From the NCBI GenBank assembly GCA_016875595.1, contig VGPI01000115.1, forward strand, positions 1 to 6,686: DNA of 6,686 nucleotides. Reading direction: 5' to 3'. The translations under genes were made by a program, and so were the position numbers. Of this stretch, positions 1 through 6,472 are shown piece after piece. This stretch comes from Candidatus Cloacimonadota bacterium (GTDB lineage Bacteria; Cloacimonadota; Cloacimonadia; Cloacimonadales; Cloacimonadaceae). The notes under the pieces were generated by a model. It was not told where the DNA came from. It made no database searches and was given only the letters and a program-made list of their open reading frames with translations. Position 1 is the first letter of the stretch, and the number at the start of each line of letters is the position of its first letter.

Positions 1-276
1 CAATCCCGGCATTCCCTGGCATCCAATCTTACAAATTGTCAGTTTCGTGCTTTCGGTTCCGGCAATGTGGCGGGTCTGAAACTCGGAGGCAATCAAACGG
101 TCACCGAGGATAGCTGTAGCTTCACCATAGGTAATGCTTATGCCATTGAAGCCAGCTCAGAAGCTCAGTTCAGTCTGCTTGATACAGTGCTGCTGCCTTT
201 CCGCCGGCATGTCAATGCTCTGGATAACGATAATTGCTTCTATCAGTTAAAGACTGTGGATGACCTGAGGCGTTAG
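1..276 (+). CDS. C-terminal fragment of a secreted beta-helix-like repeat protein (5' end outside window)
   Basis: The frame is open from base 1 to a TAG at 274-276, giving 91 residues. The true start lies upstream, and the GTG at 67 is only an internal codon. The composition is rich in Asn, Gly, Ser, Thr and Phe, with short alternating polar/hydrophobic strands. Two look-alike units contain a Cys-x-Phe core (NCQF near residue 12, SCSF near residue 37), and both are followed by Gly/Asn turns. This resembles parallel beta-helix surface proteins built from about 20-25 residue rungs. No catalytic motif is visible and no function can be assigned. The end is odd: the beta-like pattern breaks into a charged tail ending VDDLRR, with no FlgD-like or other sorting module. 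The stop may therefore be premature and the gene may be damaged. A partial pseudogene is a real alternative. Confidence 0.55.
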   Translation, partial: QSRHSLASNLTNCQFRAFGSGNVAGLKLGGNQTVTEDSCSFTIGNAYAIEASSEAQFSLLDTVLLPFRRHVNALDNDNCFYQLKTVDDLRR

Positions 277-309
277 GATCCGCCTCCGGTTCAATCGGTC
301 TTCCCGCCT

Positions 310-335
310 GTTCCCGGCTTGGAGGATACGGGAAC
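310..335. repeat. Inverted repeat, possible weak terminator
   Basis: GTTCCCG (310-316) pairs perfectly with CGGGAAC (329-335) across a 12-base loop. It lies 34 bases after the stop of the upstream gene, where a terminator would be expected. There is no T-run on either side, so it does not fit a standard intrinsic terminator. A TTCCCG copy also occurs at 301-306. Confidence 0.25.
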
Positions 336-525
336 CTGTGAGCCTGGATCATCCCGAGATTTCGACAGGTATTAAAGATGTTACCGAGAGGTAGGGGGTT
401 CCTGCATAATTGGATTGTACAGCCAATCTGACCAGGCAGCCGGTAGTGGGGTTCTCCTTAGTAGTTTGGCTCTTATCTTGCCTCCAATTGCGGAGCGGTG
501 AAGAATTACTTGACTTGAAGTGCCC

Positions 526-531
526 TATAAA
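526..531 (+). promoter_or_regulatory. Possible -10 element for the kinase gene
   Basis: TATAAA at 526-531 would place a transcription start near 538, about 30 bases before the kinase ATG. A TTGACT at 510-515 resembles a -35 box, but the gap is only 10 bases, which is too short for a standard sigma-70 pair. No better -35 is seen at the right distance, so the call is weak. Confidence 0.22.
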
Positions 532-553
532 TTCCCTGGAAGCAAGAGAACTT

Positions 554-560
554 GGGAGGA
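554..560 (+). promoter_or_regulatory. Ribosome binding site that decides the kinase start
   Basis: GGGAGGA ends 7 bases before the ATG at 568. This supports that ATG over the longer in-frame GTG at 520, which has no Shine-Dalgarno sequence and adds 16 residues unlike any kinase N-terminus. Confidence 0.7.
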
Positions 561-567
561 TTGGATA

Positions 568-1974
568 ATGGAAAATATCCGCATCGGCATCGTAGGAAAC
601 ATCGGAGTAGGTAAATCCACTTTTATTGAAGCAGCCAGTACCGCACCCCTCAATAAGGTGCTCACATCCGTGTATCCCAACCCCACAGGTACCGAAGGGG
701 TTTACGCTTTTCCGGAAAAATTCAATCCCATCGTGCTGGATTCTTTCTATCTGGATCCGGTGGCTAATGCTTTTATGGCTCAGATCGAATTCTTCAACGG
801 CAGGCTTGACCGCCAGAGACAGATCCAGACATGCCGGGGGATAGTATTGGAAGACAGGACATTGGCCGAAGATTACCACATCTTCGGCAAAGCTCAACGA
901 ATCCTGCAAAACATGTCTGAACCAGAATTTGCCGCCTACCAGCGTACCTATCGGCTGATGACCGAACAGATCAAGGAACCCGACCTTCTGGTCTATTTCA
1001 AAGCGGACGTCCCTATCCTCCGGGAACGGATCCGGGAACGAGGCCGTGAAAGCGAGATGGCTATCTCAGCCGAATACCTTGCTCTGCTCAATAACCTATA
1101 TGAGGATTTTATCGCTCATCATGTGCAGTGTCCCGTGCTGGTCATCGATGCCGATAAGGCGGTGGAAAAGGCTGAGTGGCTATACCGCACTGTTAATCTG
1201 GTGGCAGAACAAGTGAAAGCTCTGGAACTCCGTGTATCCAGCCCGGGAATCAGTGAATGGGTTACTCTTCCTCAGACAGAAGCCACCTTGAAGGCTATTG
1301 ATGTGGAACGTCAACTGGAAGAATATCTGGCCAGACATCCCAAACTGATAACCATCGCCGGAAACGTTGGTCTTGGCAAATCCACCCTGACAGCCATCAT
1401 GGGTCGTAGCCTCAAAATCAAAACCCTCTATGAAAAACCGGAGGAGAATCCGCTGTTGGAGAGGTTTCTGGGGGACAAGAAAACCTATTGCTATGATCTG
1501 CAGCTCCATTTCCTGCAGATGAGGGCTCAGCAGCGGAGACTGGGGAAAAGCGGAGATGCAAGCTATGTGAAAGACCGCTCCCTGCCGGAAGACCTGCTTG
1601 TGTTTTGCAATCAGTTTCATGCGGACGGTTTGCTCACCGATGACGAACTGGACAACCTGGTCACTCAATTCCAGACGGTGAACCGTCAGTTACCCTCATC
1701 AGATCTGATCATTCTCTTACAAGGGAGTCCATCCCTGGCCTGGGAAAGGATTCAACAGCGTGGGCGGGAAATGGAAATGGAGGGCGGCTGGCAATTCACC
1801 GAGATCAACAACCTCAATCACTGGTATAAAGCCTATGGCTCAAATGTCCGAAAACTAGGCTTTCACAACGGTCCTGTCCTGGAAATCGATGTGGAAAAGC
1901 TCGATCTCACCAACCGCATCCACGTGGGCTATATCTTTGAGCGGGTGCTGGAAGTCCTGAAAGCGCAAGATTAA
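568..1974 (+). CDS. Tandem (two-domain) deoxynucleoside kinase
   Basis: This is a 468-residue cytosolic protein predicted to phosphorylate deoxyribonucleosides with an NTP in nucleoside salvage. Domain 1 (about 4-212) has the P-loop GNIGVGKST at 10-18, a Pro-Glu...Asn-Pro substrate segment at 49-54, a likely base-contacting Gln72, an EDR motif at 95-97 and an Arg-rich LID at 152-163. Domain 2 (about 258-465) has the P-loop GNVGLGKST at 265-273, EKPEENP at 289-295, Gln312, DRS at 336-338 and a LID at 393-403. These are the hallmarks of the dNK/dGK/dAK family, whose members are usually about 200-250 residues with one domain. Here two complete, diverged domains are joined by a charged linker (about 213-257). 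Domain 1 carries a dozen or so extra residues between the P-loop and the Pro-Glu segment. Neither copy lacks a key residue. Substrate preference cannot be read from sequence alone. It appears to be a single-gene unit with a good ribosome binding site at 554-560. Confidence 0.88.
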   Translation: MENIRIGIVGNIGVGKSTFIEAASTAPLNKVLTSVYPNPTGTEGVYAFPEKFNPIVLDSFYLDPVANAFMAQIEFFNGRLDRQRQIQTCRGIVLEDRTLAEDYHIFGKAQRILQNMSEPEFAAYQRTYRLMTEQIKEPDLLVYFKADVPILRERIRERGRESEMAISAEYLALLNNLYEDFIAHHVQCPVLVIDADKAVEKAEWLYRTVNLVAEQVKALELRVSSPGISEWVTLPQTEATLKAIDVERQLEEYLARHPKLITIAGNVGLGKSTLTAIMGRSLKIKTLYEKPEENPLLERFLGDKKTYCYDLQLHFLQMRAQQRRLGKSGDASYVKDRSLPEDLLVFCNQFHADGLLTDDELDNLVTQFQTVNRQLPSSDLIILLQGSPSLAWERIQQRGREMEMEGGWQFTEINNLNHWYKAYGSNVRKLGFHNGPVLEIDVEKLDLTNRIHVGYIFERVLEVLKAQD

Positions 1975-2009
1975 CCCCCAGCGATAAGATTGTCCCCACG
2001 TCCGACTCC

Positions 2010-2026
2010 TGAGCGCAAGACGCTCA
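2010..2026 (+). terminator. Possible weak terminator hairpin after the kinase gene
   Basis: TGAGCG (2010-2015) and CGCTCA (2021-2026) form a 6-base-pair stem with a 5-base loop, 35 bases after the kinase stop. The position fits a terminator, but no T-run follows. Pausing, factor-dependent termination or 3'-end protection are equally possible. Confidence 0.3.
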
Positions 2027-2305
2027 ATTCAGCATGGGTATGGTGCGAGTGGATAATGGTCGCTCGGTAATAGGTTCTGGGTCAATAACGGAGCACTCCT
2101 GTCTCCTGGCTCACTATTGCCGCTCGATCTCAGCTTTCTACGCCAGCCGTTATTCCGAGCACAATCCGGCTGATGCAGCTTCTTTGGTTCAATAGCATCT
2201 CTGCCTGAACCACATCCTCCGTTTTACCTGATCTGATTATGGCATTATCCAGGTAGGTTAATATACTGCCCTATTAGTGTTTAGGACTGTCAATGCGCGA
2301 TGTTA

Positions 2306-2324
2306 AGTTCTGCTTGGCAGAATT
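2306..2324. repeat. Compact hairpin in the non-coding stretch
   Basis: AGTTCTGC (2306-2313) and GCAGAATT (2317-2324) pair over 8 positions, including one G-T wobble, across a TTG loop. It lies about 120 bases before the start codon of the broken secreted-protein gene. It could belong to a 5' leader or be an operator-like inverted repeat. No partner factor is recognised. Confidence 0.35.
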
Positions 2325-2437
2325 CAATCGCACTTCCATATTGCGTTCGAGTGAAAATGCGCCTATCCGTGGCCTGATGGTCTAAATCGATCGATGCAGA
2401 TTGTTGGGTTTCACTTGACTATGGGCAAATTTGGGCG

Positions 2438-2445
2438 AGGAGGAG
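2438..2445 (+). promoter_or_regulatory. Strong ribosome binding site before the broken secreted-protein gene
   Basis: AGGAGGAG ends two bases before the ATG at 2448, with its AGGAGG core four bases away. This fixes the start at 2448, directly ahead of a signal-peptide-like sequence, rather than at the in-frame ATG at 2394, which has no such signal. A near-perfect site suggests the gene was expressed before it decayed. Confidence 0.65.
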
Positions 2446-2447
2446 AA

Positions 2448-3219
2448 ATGAGACAGATCTTGATGATATTGGTTTTGCTTTTTGCAGCAAGTGGGATATG
2501 GGGTATTATCTATTATTCCACCGGTTCAGGCGAGTTTAATTCGATATCCCGGAGGAATACACAGCGGGACGGTATGGGCTTGCAGCATAACGGTAATTGG
2601 CTTGCTTTGCATACTTATCACATCCAAAAGGACCACACAATAACAAGAGCTACCGGCTGTCAAAACATAGGATCCCTGGAACAAACCCCTATTTTGCCAA
2701 TTCCACCAACGGCGGTAGTGGTACCAGAACAGTGGAAATCCAGAATCAGGGAACGGCAGCAATCTCCACTGGTATCGAGTGGGGTAACGTCATTATCAAT
2801 AACACAACGACTGCCCAAGCCATTGGGAATGCAGCCGCTTTTGCGAATGTGGATGGCGATTTCACCGTCAGAAGCACAAATAACCAGGAATACCGCTTGA
2901 TGTCCAACCAGCCGTTGAGCCACAAATGGCAGGGAAATCTGACCATAGAAAGTGGGATCCTGGTATGAAAACTGGTGGCGGATCCGCTGCCGTGCGAATC
3001 TATGTTCTCATTGATCCTTCACCCGTTACGGTCAGGATACTGAATCAAAGAGGTCAATTGGTCAAGTACTTCGCCTATGATCAGATGAGTCCCGGAAGGT
3101 CCTGTTTGCACTGGGATGGAACATGTGAAAGCGGTCTTTCTTGTGGTTCCGGGATTTATTTCTTTATTTTGGAGACCAGAGAAGGTATCGGCGCCAAAAA
3201 AGCAACCATGATCAAGTAG
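2448..3219 (+). pseudogene. Decayed secreted beta-rich protein with FlgD-like C-terminal module, split over three frames
   Basis: Three coherent pieces follow one another in different frames. Piece 1 (from 2448) begins MRQILMILVLLFAASGIWG, a signal peptide with a long hydrophobic core, then continues into a Gly/Ser/Asn-rich start with NTQRDG and HTIT. Piece 2 (about 2669-2965, shifted frame) is rich in Asn, Thr and Gly (for example WGNVIINNTTTAQAIG), typical of repetitive exported surface proteins. It ends GNLTIESGILV at a TGA (2966-2968). Piece 3 (about 2990-3219, third frame) reads SPVTVRILNQRGQLV, then PGRSCLHWDGT and GSGIYFFILE. This is the pattern of FlgD-like Ig modules, which in several lineages form the C-terminal end of secreted proteins. 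Each piece is well formed, but no frame joins them, so at least two disruptions are needed. About 257 codons remain, probably short for such proteins, and sequence appears lost near 2966-2990. Sequencing error or programmed frameshifting is less likely. Confidence 0.75.
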
Positions 3220-3562
3220 GTCTCTCCGCCCTATCCTATAAGTCGTTTAGTGAGAGCAACCCCTCGAGAAATCTCTGCCACTTCTCATCGGGTGGTGGAC
3301 AAGTGCACCTGTGTGGGTGGCTTGGCGAAATGGAAAGTTTCGGATCGCAGGTGATTGTGTTGTGACCGGTGAAGGTTTTTCGTGGATAAGTGTTTGTATG
3401 TGAAGCGAGATGACTCATCTTGGGCTGAGGTGTCGTGTTTTTATTGACATTATCCCCGCCTCCGATAATTGTGCCCGCAAATATAATCATCTGTTATGAA
3501 ATGGGTTAGCGCCAGATACAAGGCAAGAGCCCGATATTATGCTCATGCAGTGAAGGATAGAT
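3220..3562 (+). other. Non-coding upstream region of the transport operon
   Basis: No convincing gene was found in this 343-base stretch. An ATG at 3496 opens 66 codons overlapping the adaptor gene in another frame, but it has no ribosome binding site and no family resemblance. The 3' part is AT-rich, holds the promoter-like elements described separately and ends in the adaptor's ribosome binding site. No repeat or clear terminator is seen after the pseudogene. Confidence 0.5.
3444..3469 (+). promoter_or_regulatory. Candidate sigma-70-like promoter for the adaptor-ABC operon
   Basis: A perfect TTGACA (3444-3449) is followed after 14 bases by GATAAT (3464-3469). The spacing is shorter than the usual 16-18, which lowers confidence. 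A perfect TATAAT also occurs at 3482-3487 but has no -35 at the right distance. Either would give a leader of roughly 70-90 bases before the ATG at 3563. As the only promoter-like patch in the gap, it is the best candidate to drive all four downstream genes. Confidence 0.35.
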
Positions 3563-4732
3563 ATGCGCAGGAAAAGGAAATGGCTCATCTGGGGACTGAT
3601 CGGTCTGGTAGTGATATTAGTAATGGTCAGTCGTCTGAACAAAACCGGATCAGACCGCGAAGCACCTCAGCAAGAGCAGCTTACTCACACCGTTAGCCGG
3701 GGGAATATCATCTCCAAAGTGGAGATCGTGGGCGAGATCCAGCCTCAGACGGTGGTTGCCGTGAAGTCCAAGGTCTCCGGTACGATCCTCCGTTTTTATG
3801 CCAATGAAAATGACTATGTAAAAACCGGACAGATCATTGCCGACATCGAGCCGGACTACAATCAAGCCAATACGCTGTTCACCACCAAATCCCGTCTGCA
3901 ATTGGCAGAACTGACTTTGAACAATGCACGGGCTGAACTGGAGAAGAAACGACAACTCCTGGCTGAAAAGCATATCTCACAGGCGGAATATGACCAGGCA
4001 GCGGATCAATTGACCACGGCACAGATCGAATTCCGGCAAGCAACCGAGCAATATGAGCTGATCCGTGATCTGGATACCGGCGGCAGGGTGACGCACGTCT
4101 ATGCCACAGCTTCGGGAGTCGTGATCGAACGCCGTCTCAGCGAGGGCGAGATGGTTCAATCCAGCAATACCGCGTTTGGCGAAGGAACTGTGGTCATGCG
4201 GATCGCTGATCTGAGCAAGATGATCGTCAAGACCCGGATCAATGAGGTGGACATCGCCAAATTTGCCCTTGGTCAGGAAGCCCGGATCACCGTGGATGCC
4301 CTGCCCTATGAGGAAATGAGCGGCAGGATCATCAAGATCGCACCCATGGCAGTGATGGAAAACAATGCCCGTGTCTTCCCGGTCGAGATCGGTCTGGATC
4401 GTCAGAACACCCGGCTCAAACCAGGCATGAGCGCTAATGTCTCCATCATCGGCGAATCCCGTAACGATGTATTGATCATCCCGATCAGAGCGGTCTATAC
4501 AGACGATAAAAACCAGGATATCGTCTATGTCATCCCTGCCGGTCAAGTAGCAGATACTGCCGTCAAACCGAAAGCCAAGGACGAGAATTCCACCCCCGGA
4601 ACACCCACGCCGGTCAAGCTGGGCAGCAATGACCTGCAGATGGTGGAAGTGATCGACGGGCTCAGGGAAGGCGATGTGATCTCCCTGCAGGCACCCGATC
4701 GCTCAGGCATGATGTTCATGGGAATGAATTGA
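3563..4732 (+). CDS. HlyD/MacA-family periplasmic adaptor (membrane fusion protein)
   Basis: This 389-residue protein is predicted to be anchored in the inner membrane and to bridge an exporter to the periplasm or an outer-membrane channel. Residues 1-6 are basic (MRRKRK) and residues 7-23 form one membrane helix. A lipoyl/barrel-sandwich half follows at about 62-98 (VAVKSKVSGTILRFY, then NDYVKTGQIIADIE). Next comes an alpha-helical hairpin at about 103-170, rich in Ala, Glu, Leu and Gln, then the second lipoyl half at about 176-215 (ATASGVVIERRLSEGEMV). The beta-barrel runs about 219-297, with RLKPGMSANVSI near its end. A membrane-proximal domain at about 300-376 contains IPIRAV and DGLREGDVI, with a Pro/Lys/Thr-rich insert at 334-352. 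Length and domain order match MacA-like adaptors. GAAGGA at 3552-3557 lies 5 bases before the ATG. The stop shares one base with the next start, implying translational coupling to the ATPase. The substrate is unknown. Confidence 0.9.
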   Translation: MRRKRKWLIWGLIGLVVILVMVSRLNKTGSDREAPQQEQLTHTVSRGNIISKVEIVGEIQPQTVVAVKSKVSGTILRFYANENDYVKTGQIIADIEPDYNQANTLFTTKSRLQLAELTLNNARAELEKKRQLLAEKHISQAEYDQAADQLTTAQIEFRQATEQYELIRDLDTGGRVTHVYATASGVVIERRLSEGEMVQSSNTAFGEGTVVMRIADLSKMIVKTRINEVDIAKFALGQEARITVDALPYEEMSGRIIKIAPMAVMENNARVFPVEIGLDRQNTRLKPGMSANVSIIGESRNDVLIIPIRAVYTDDKNQDIVYVIPAGQVADTAVKPKAKDENSTPGTPTPVKLGSNDLQMVEVIDGLREGDVISLQAPDRSGMMFMGMN

Positions 4733-5703
4733 TGATCAGAATTGAGCACATAACCAAGGTCTTTGGCAACATCCGGGCGGTTGACAGTGTGTCTTTCTCG
4801 ATCCCGCGTGGCGAGATCGTCGGTTTTCTGGGTCCGAACGGCGCCGGAAAAACCACCACCTTGCGAATGGTTACCGGGCTGTTGCAACCGACTGCCGGTA
4901 ACATCTGGATCAATGAAATTCCCCTAAACGAAGCCCCCCTGGCTGCGTCCCGCATCATTGGCTACCTGCCGGAGCAGAACCCGCTCTATACTGAAATGCT
5001 GGTCTATGACTATTTGAAATATATCGCTTCACTGCGTCTGGTCAGGAAACAGGACTTTTTCACCCGTCTGGATCATGTGGTGCAGAAATGCGGGCTGGAG
5101 GACGTCCTTGCCCAACCGATCGGCACCTTGTCCAAAGGTTACCGGCAGCGTACCGGACTGGCGCAGGCGATCATTCACGACCCCGAGGTCCTGTTGCTGG
5201 ATGAGCCCACCTCCGGTCTGGATCCCAATCAGATCCTTGATATCAGACAACTTATCCGTGAGATGGGCCGTGCCAAGACGGTTGTCCTCTCCAGTCATAT
5301 CCTGCAGGAAGTGCAAGCGCTCTGTGACCGGATCATCATCATCAACCGGGGACGGATCATTGCCGATGCCCCAAAGGACGAACTGCCAGCTTTGCTTGAT
5401 CTGCCTTTGCAGGTGACGATCGAGATTGAAGGTGAGGAAATGGACGTAGACCGCTTCCTGGACGAGAATCAGGATACCGGATTAGAGGAGGTACTGCCCA
5501 CCGGACAGAGCACCCGCTATACTTTTATTATCCAGGATGAGGCGGAATTCAAACGCCGCTTTGCCCAGTATGCTATGCAGCAGCAACGTCTGATCATTGG
5601 AATGCAGACCCATACACCCAGCTTGGAGGATGTCTTTCATCGCCTGACCCGCCGCACCACCCTGGCTGAGGATGAAGTGCCGGAAACGCCTAAACAACCG
5701 TAG
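4732..5703 (+). CDS. gldA: GldA-like ABC transporter ATP-binding protein
   Basis: This is a 323-residue cytosolic ATPase that would power the permease encoded next. All motifs are intact: Walker A GPNGAGKTT (34-42), Q-loop Gln82 in LPEQNPLY, signature LSKGYRQR (133-140), Walker B LLLDEPT (154-160) with catalytic Glu158, D-loop SGLD (161-164) and switch His189. The LSKGYRQR signature and LPEQNPLY Q-loop are typical of the GldA/NosF/CcmA-like branch serving ABC-2 permeases. About 100 residues follow the nucleotide-binding domain: a small alpha/beta domain ending TPSLEDVFHRLT, as is common in ABC-2 ATPases, and then an acidic tail. The ATG at 4732-4734 overlaps the adaptor's TGA by one base. A TTG one codon earlier (4729) is less likely. 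The gldA name follows the neighbouring GldF- and GldG-like genes. It does not show that the cell glides, since relatives occur in many non-gliding bacteria. Confidence 0.85.
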   Translation: MIRIEHITKVFGNIRAVDSVSFSIPRGEIVGFLGPNGAGKTTTLRMVTGLLQPTAGNIWINEIPLNEAPLAASRIIGYLPEQNPLYTEMLVYDYLKYIASLRLVRKQDFFTRLDHVVQKCGLEDVLAQPIGTLSKGYRQRTGLAQAIIHDPEVLLLDEPTSGLDPNQILDIRQLIREMGRAKTVVLSSHILQEVQALCDRIIIINRGRIIADAPKDELPALLDLPLQVTIEIEGEEMDVDRFLDENQDTGLEEVLPTGQSTRYTFIIQDEAEFKRRFAQYAMQQQRLIIGMQTHTPSLEDVFHRLTRRTTLAEDEVPETPKQP

Positions 5704-5726
5704 GGGGCGCTTTCCCTCAGCGCCCC
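5704..5726 (+). promoter_or_regulatory. GC-rich intercistronic hairpin between the ATPase and permease genes
   Basis: GGGGCGC (5704-5710) pairs perfectly with GCGCCCC (5720-5726), and T5711-A5719 extends the stem to 8 pairs around a 7-base loop. It starts at the base after the ATPase stop and ends 8 bases before the permease ribosome binding site. No T-run follows and the operon clearly continues, so mRNA stabilisation or tuning of expression between the two genes is more likely than termination. Confidence 0.5.
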
Positions 5727-5747
5727 ATTACACAAAGGAGACCTCTG

Positions 5748-6470
5748 ATGAATAGCGTCCTAACCATTGCCCGCAGGGAATTCAGCGCCGCCCTCCGCTC
5801 CATATCCACCTATATCATATTCACCATCTTTCTGGTGATCTGCGGTATCTTATTTGCCATGACGGTGTTCAAGATCGGCAAGGCGGAGCTGCGCTTCCTG
5901 TTTGAACTGATCCACTATGCCTATCTCTTTTACATCCCGGCAATCACCATGGGCTCTCTGGCGAAGGAGAGATCCGGCGGAACACTGGAACTGCTGATGA
6001 CCCTACCGCTTAAAACCGGACAGATCATAGCGGGTAAATTCACCGCAGCGGTGCTGATGCTGCTGACGGTTATCCTCTGTACGCTCGTCTTTTATGGGAT
6101 CGTCTGGTGGTTCGGGTATGGCATTGACTATGGCGCCATCCTCAGCGGTTATCTGGGGATAGTGATGGCTGGTGCTGCCTACATCGCCATCGGCATCTTT
6201 GCTTCCAGCATCCAATCGGATCAGGTGCTGGCTTTTATCCTGGCCTTTGTCATCTCCGCCTTTTTCTGCCTGATCACCATACTCTTACCGTTATTGCCGG
6301 TTCCGCTGGCATCGGTTTTTCAGTACATCAGCTTTGGCTATCATCTGGAGAGCTTCTACAAGGGCGTCCTGGACAGCCGGGACATCATCTGGTTCCTGAG
6401 CATTAGCATTGGCTTTTTGCTGATGGCGGAATTTAACCTCAAGATGAAGAACCGGGCACAGGAGCGTTAA
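5748..6470 (+). CDS. gldF: GldF-like ABC-2 type permease subunit
   Basis: This 240-residue integral inner-membrane protein would form the transport channel with the preceding ATPase. Six hydrophobic segments are visible at about 21-43, 53-71, 96-121, 130-154, 158-183 and 212-229, the usual ABC-2 count. The N-terminus has an amphipathic stretch with ARREFSAALRS. ERSGGTLELLMTLPLKTGQI (75-94) between helices 2 and 3 is a hallmark of GldF and NosY-like permeases and probably contacts the ATPase. A SFGYHLESFYKGVLDSRDI segment lies before the last helix. The C-terminus is basic and cytosolic. AAGGAG at 5735-5740 lies 7 bases before the ATG. The length fits single-domain GldF proteins. The next gene starts 2 bases after this stop, so they are co-translated. 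The transported substrate is unknown. Confidence 0.86.
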   Translation: MNSVLTIARREFSAALRSISTYIIFTIFLVICGILFAMTVFKIGKAELRFLFELIHYAYLFYIPAITMGSLAKERSGGTLELLMTLPLKTGQIIAGKFTAAVLMLLTVILCTLVFYGIVWWFGYGIDYGAILSGYLGIVMAGAAYIAIGIFASSIQSDQVLAFILAFVISAFFCLITILLPLLPVPLASVFQYISFGYHLESFYKGVLDSRDIIWFLSISIGFLLMAEFNLKMKNRAQER

Positions 6471-6472
6471 CC

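Larger units (their letters stand above)
277..567 (+). other. Non-coding gap before the kinase gene
   Basis: No convincing gene is seen in this 291-base stretch on either strand. Short open stretches continue after 276 in all three + frames, but each meets a stop within about 120 bases and none has a start with a ribosome binding site. The minus-strand open frame that enters this stretch is a shadow of the kinase gene. The gap holds an inverted repeat at 310-335 and an AT-rich patch just before the kinase start. It may include eroded 3' sequence of the preceding surface-protein gene. Confidence 0.5.
1975..2447 (+). other. Long non-coding stretch between the kinase and the broken secreted-protein gene
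   Basis: No convincing gene occurs in this 473-base stretch. All frames are cut by frequent stops, and the longest ATG-started piece near the pseudogene (from 2293, 30 codons) has no ribosome binding site. Visible structure includes two small hairpins (2010-2026 and 2306-2324), a separated inverted repeat (AATAACGG at 2084-2091 with CCGTTATT at 2147-2154) and a ten-base palindrome ATCGATCGAT at 2386-2395. No known riboswitch or tRNA fold was recognised. Confidence 0.55.

Noticed and set aside
520..567. GTG-started extension of the kinase (16 extra residues)
   Set aside because: It has no ribosome binding site. The ATG at 568 has GGGAGGA seven bases upstream and places the P-loop at the usual distance from the N-terminus.
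349..909. Minus-strand open frame of 186 codons
   Set aside because: It overlaps the well-supported kinase gene, has no family motif and is explained as its antisense shadow.
2293..2385. 30-codon ATG open frame in the non-coding stretch
   Set aside because: It has no ribosome binding site and no recognisable motif, and it overlaps the hairpin at 2306-2324.
2386..2395. Palindrome ATCGATCGAT as an operator
   Set aside because: It is a simple repeat of ATCG, GATC-containing words are common in this window, and no paired copy or promoter lies beside it.
2394..2900. One intact 168-residue protein from the longest frame
   Set aside because: After about residue 90 the translation loses the secreted beta-protein character, which continues clearly in another frame. 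The frame is therefore a chimera of real and out-of-frame sequence.
3482..3487. Perfect TATAAT as the main -10 box
   Set aside because: No -35-like sequence sits 16-18 bases upstream and there is no extended -10 TG. It is kept only as an alternative in the promoter entry.
3496..3696. 66-codon open frame overlapping the adaptor start
   Set aside because: It has no ribosome binding site, and more than half of it lies within the adaptor gene in another frame.
3977..4546. Minus-strand open frame of 189 codons
   Set aside because: It lies wholly inside the adaptor gene. Its His/Asp-rich translation is the usual antisense artefact of Asp/Ile/Val codons on the other strand.
4729..4731. TTG as the start of the ATPase
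   Set aside because: The next codon is ATG, giving the classic one-base stop/start overlap. The TTG adds only one residue.
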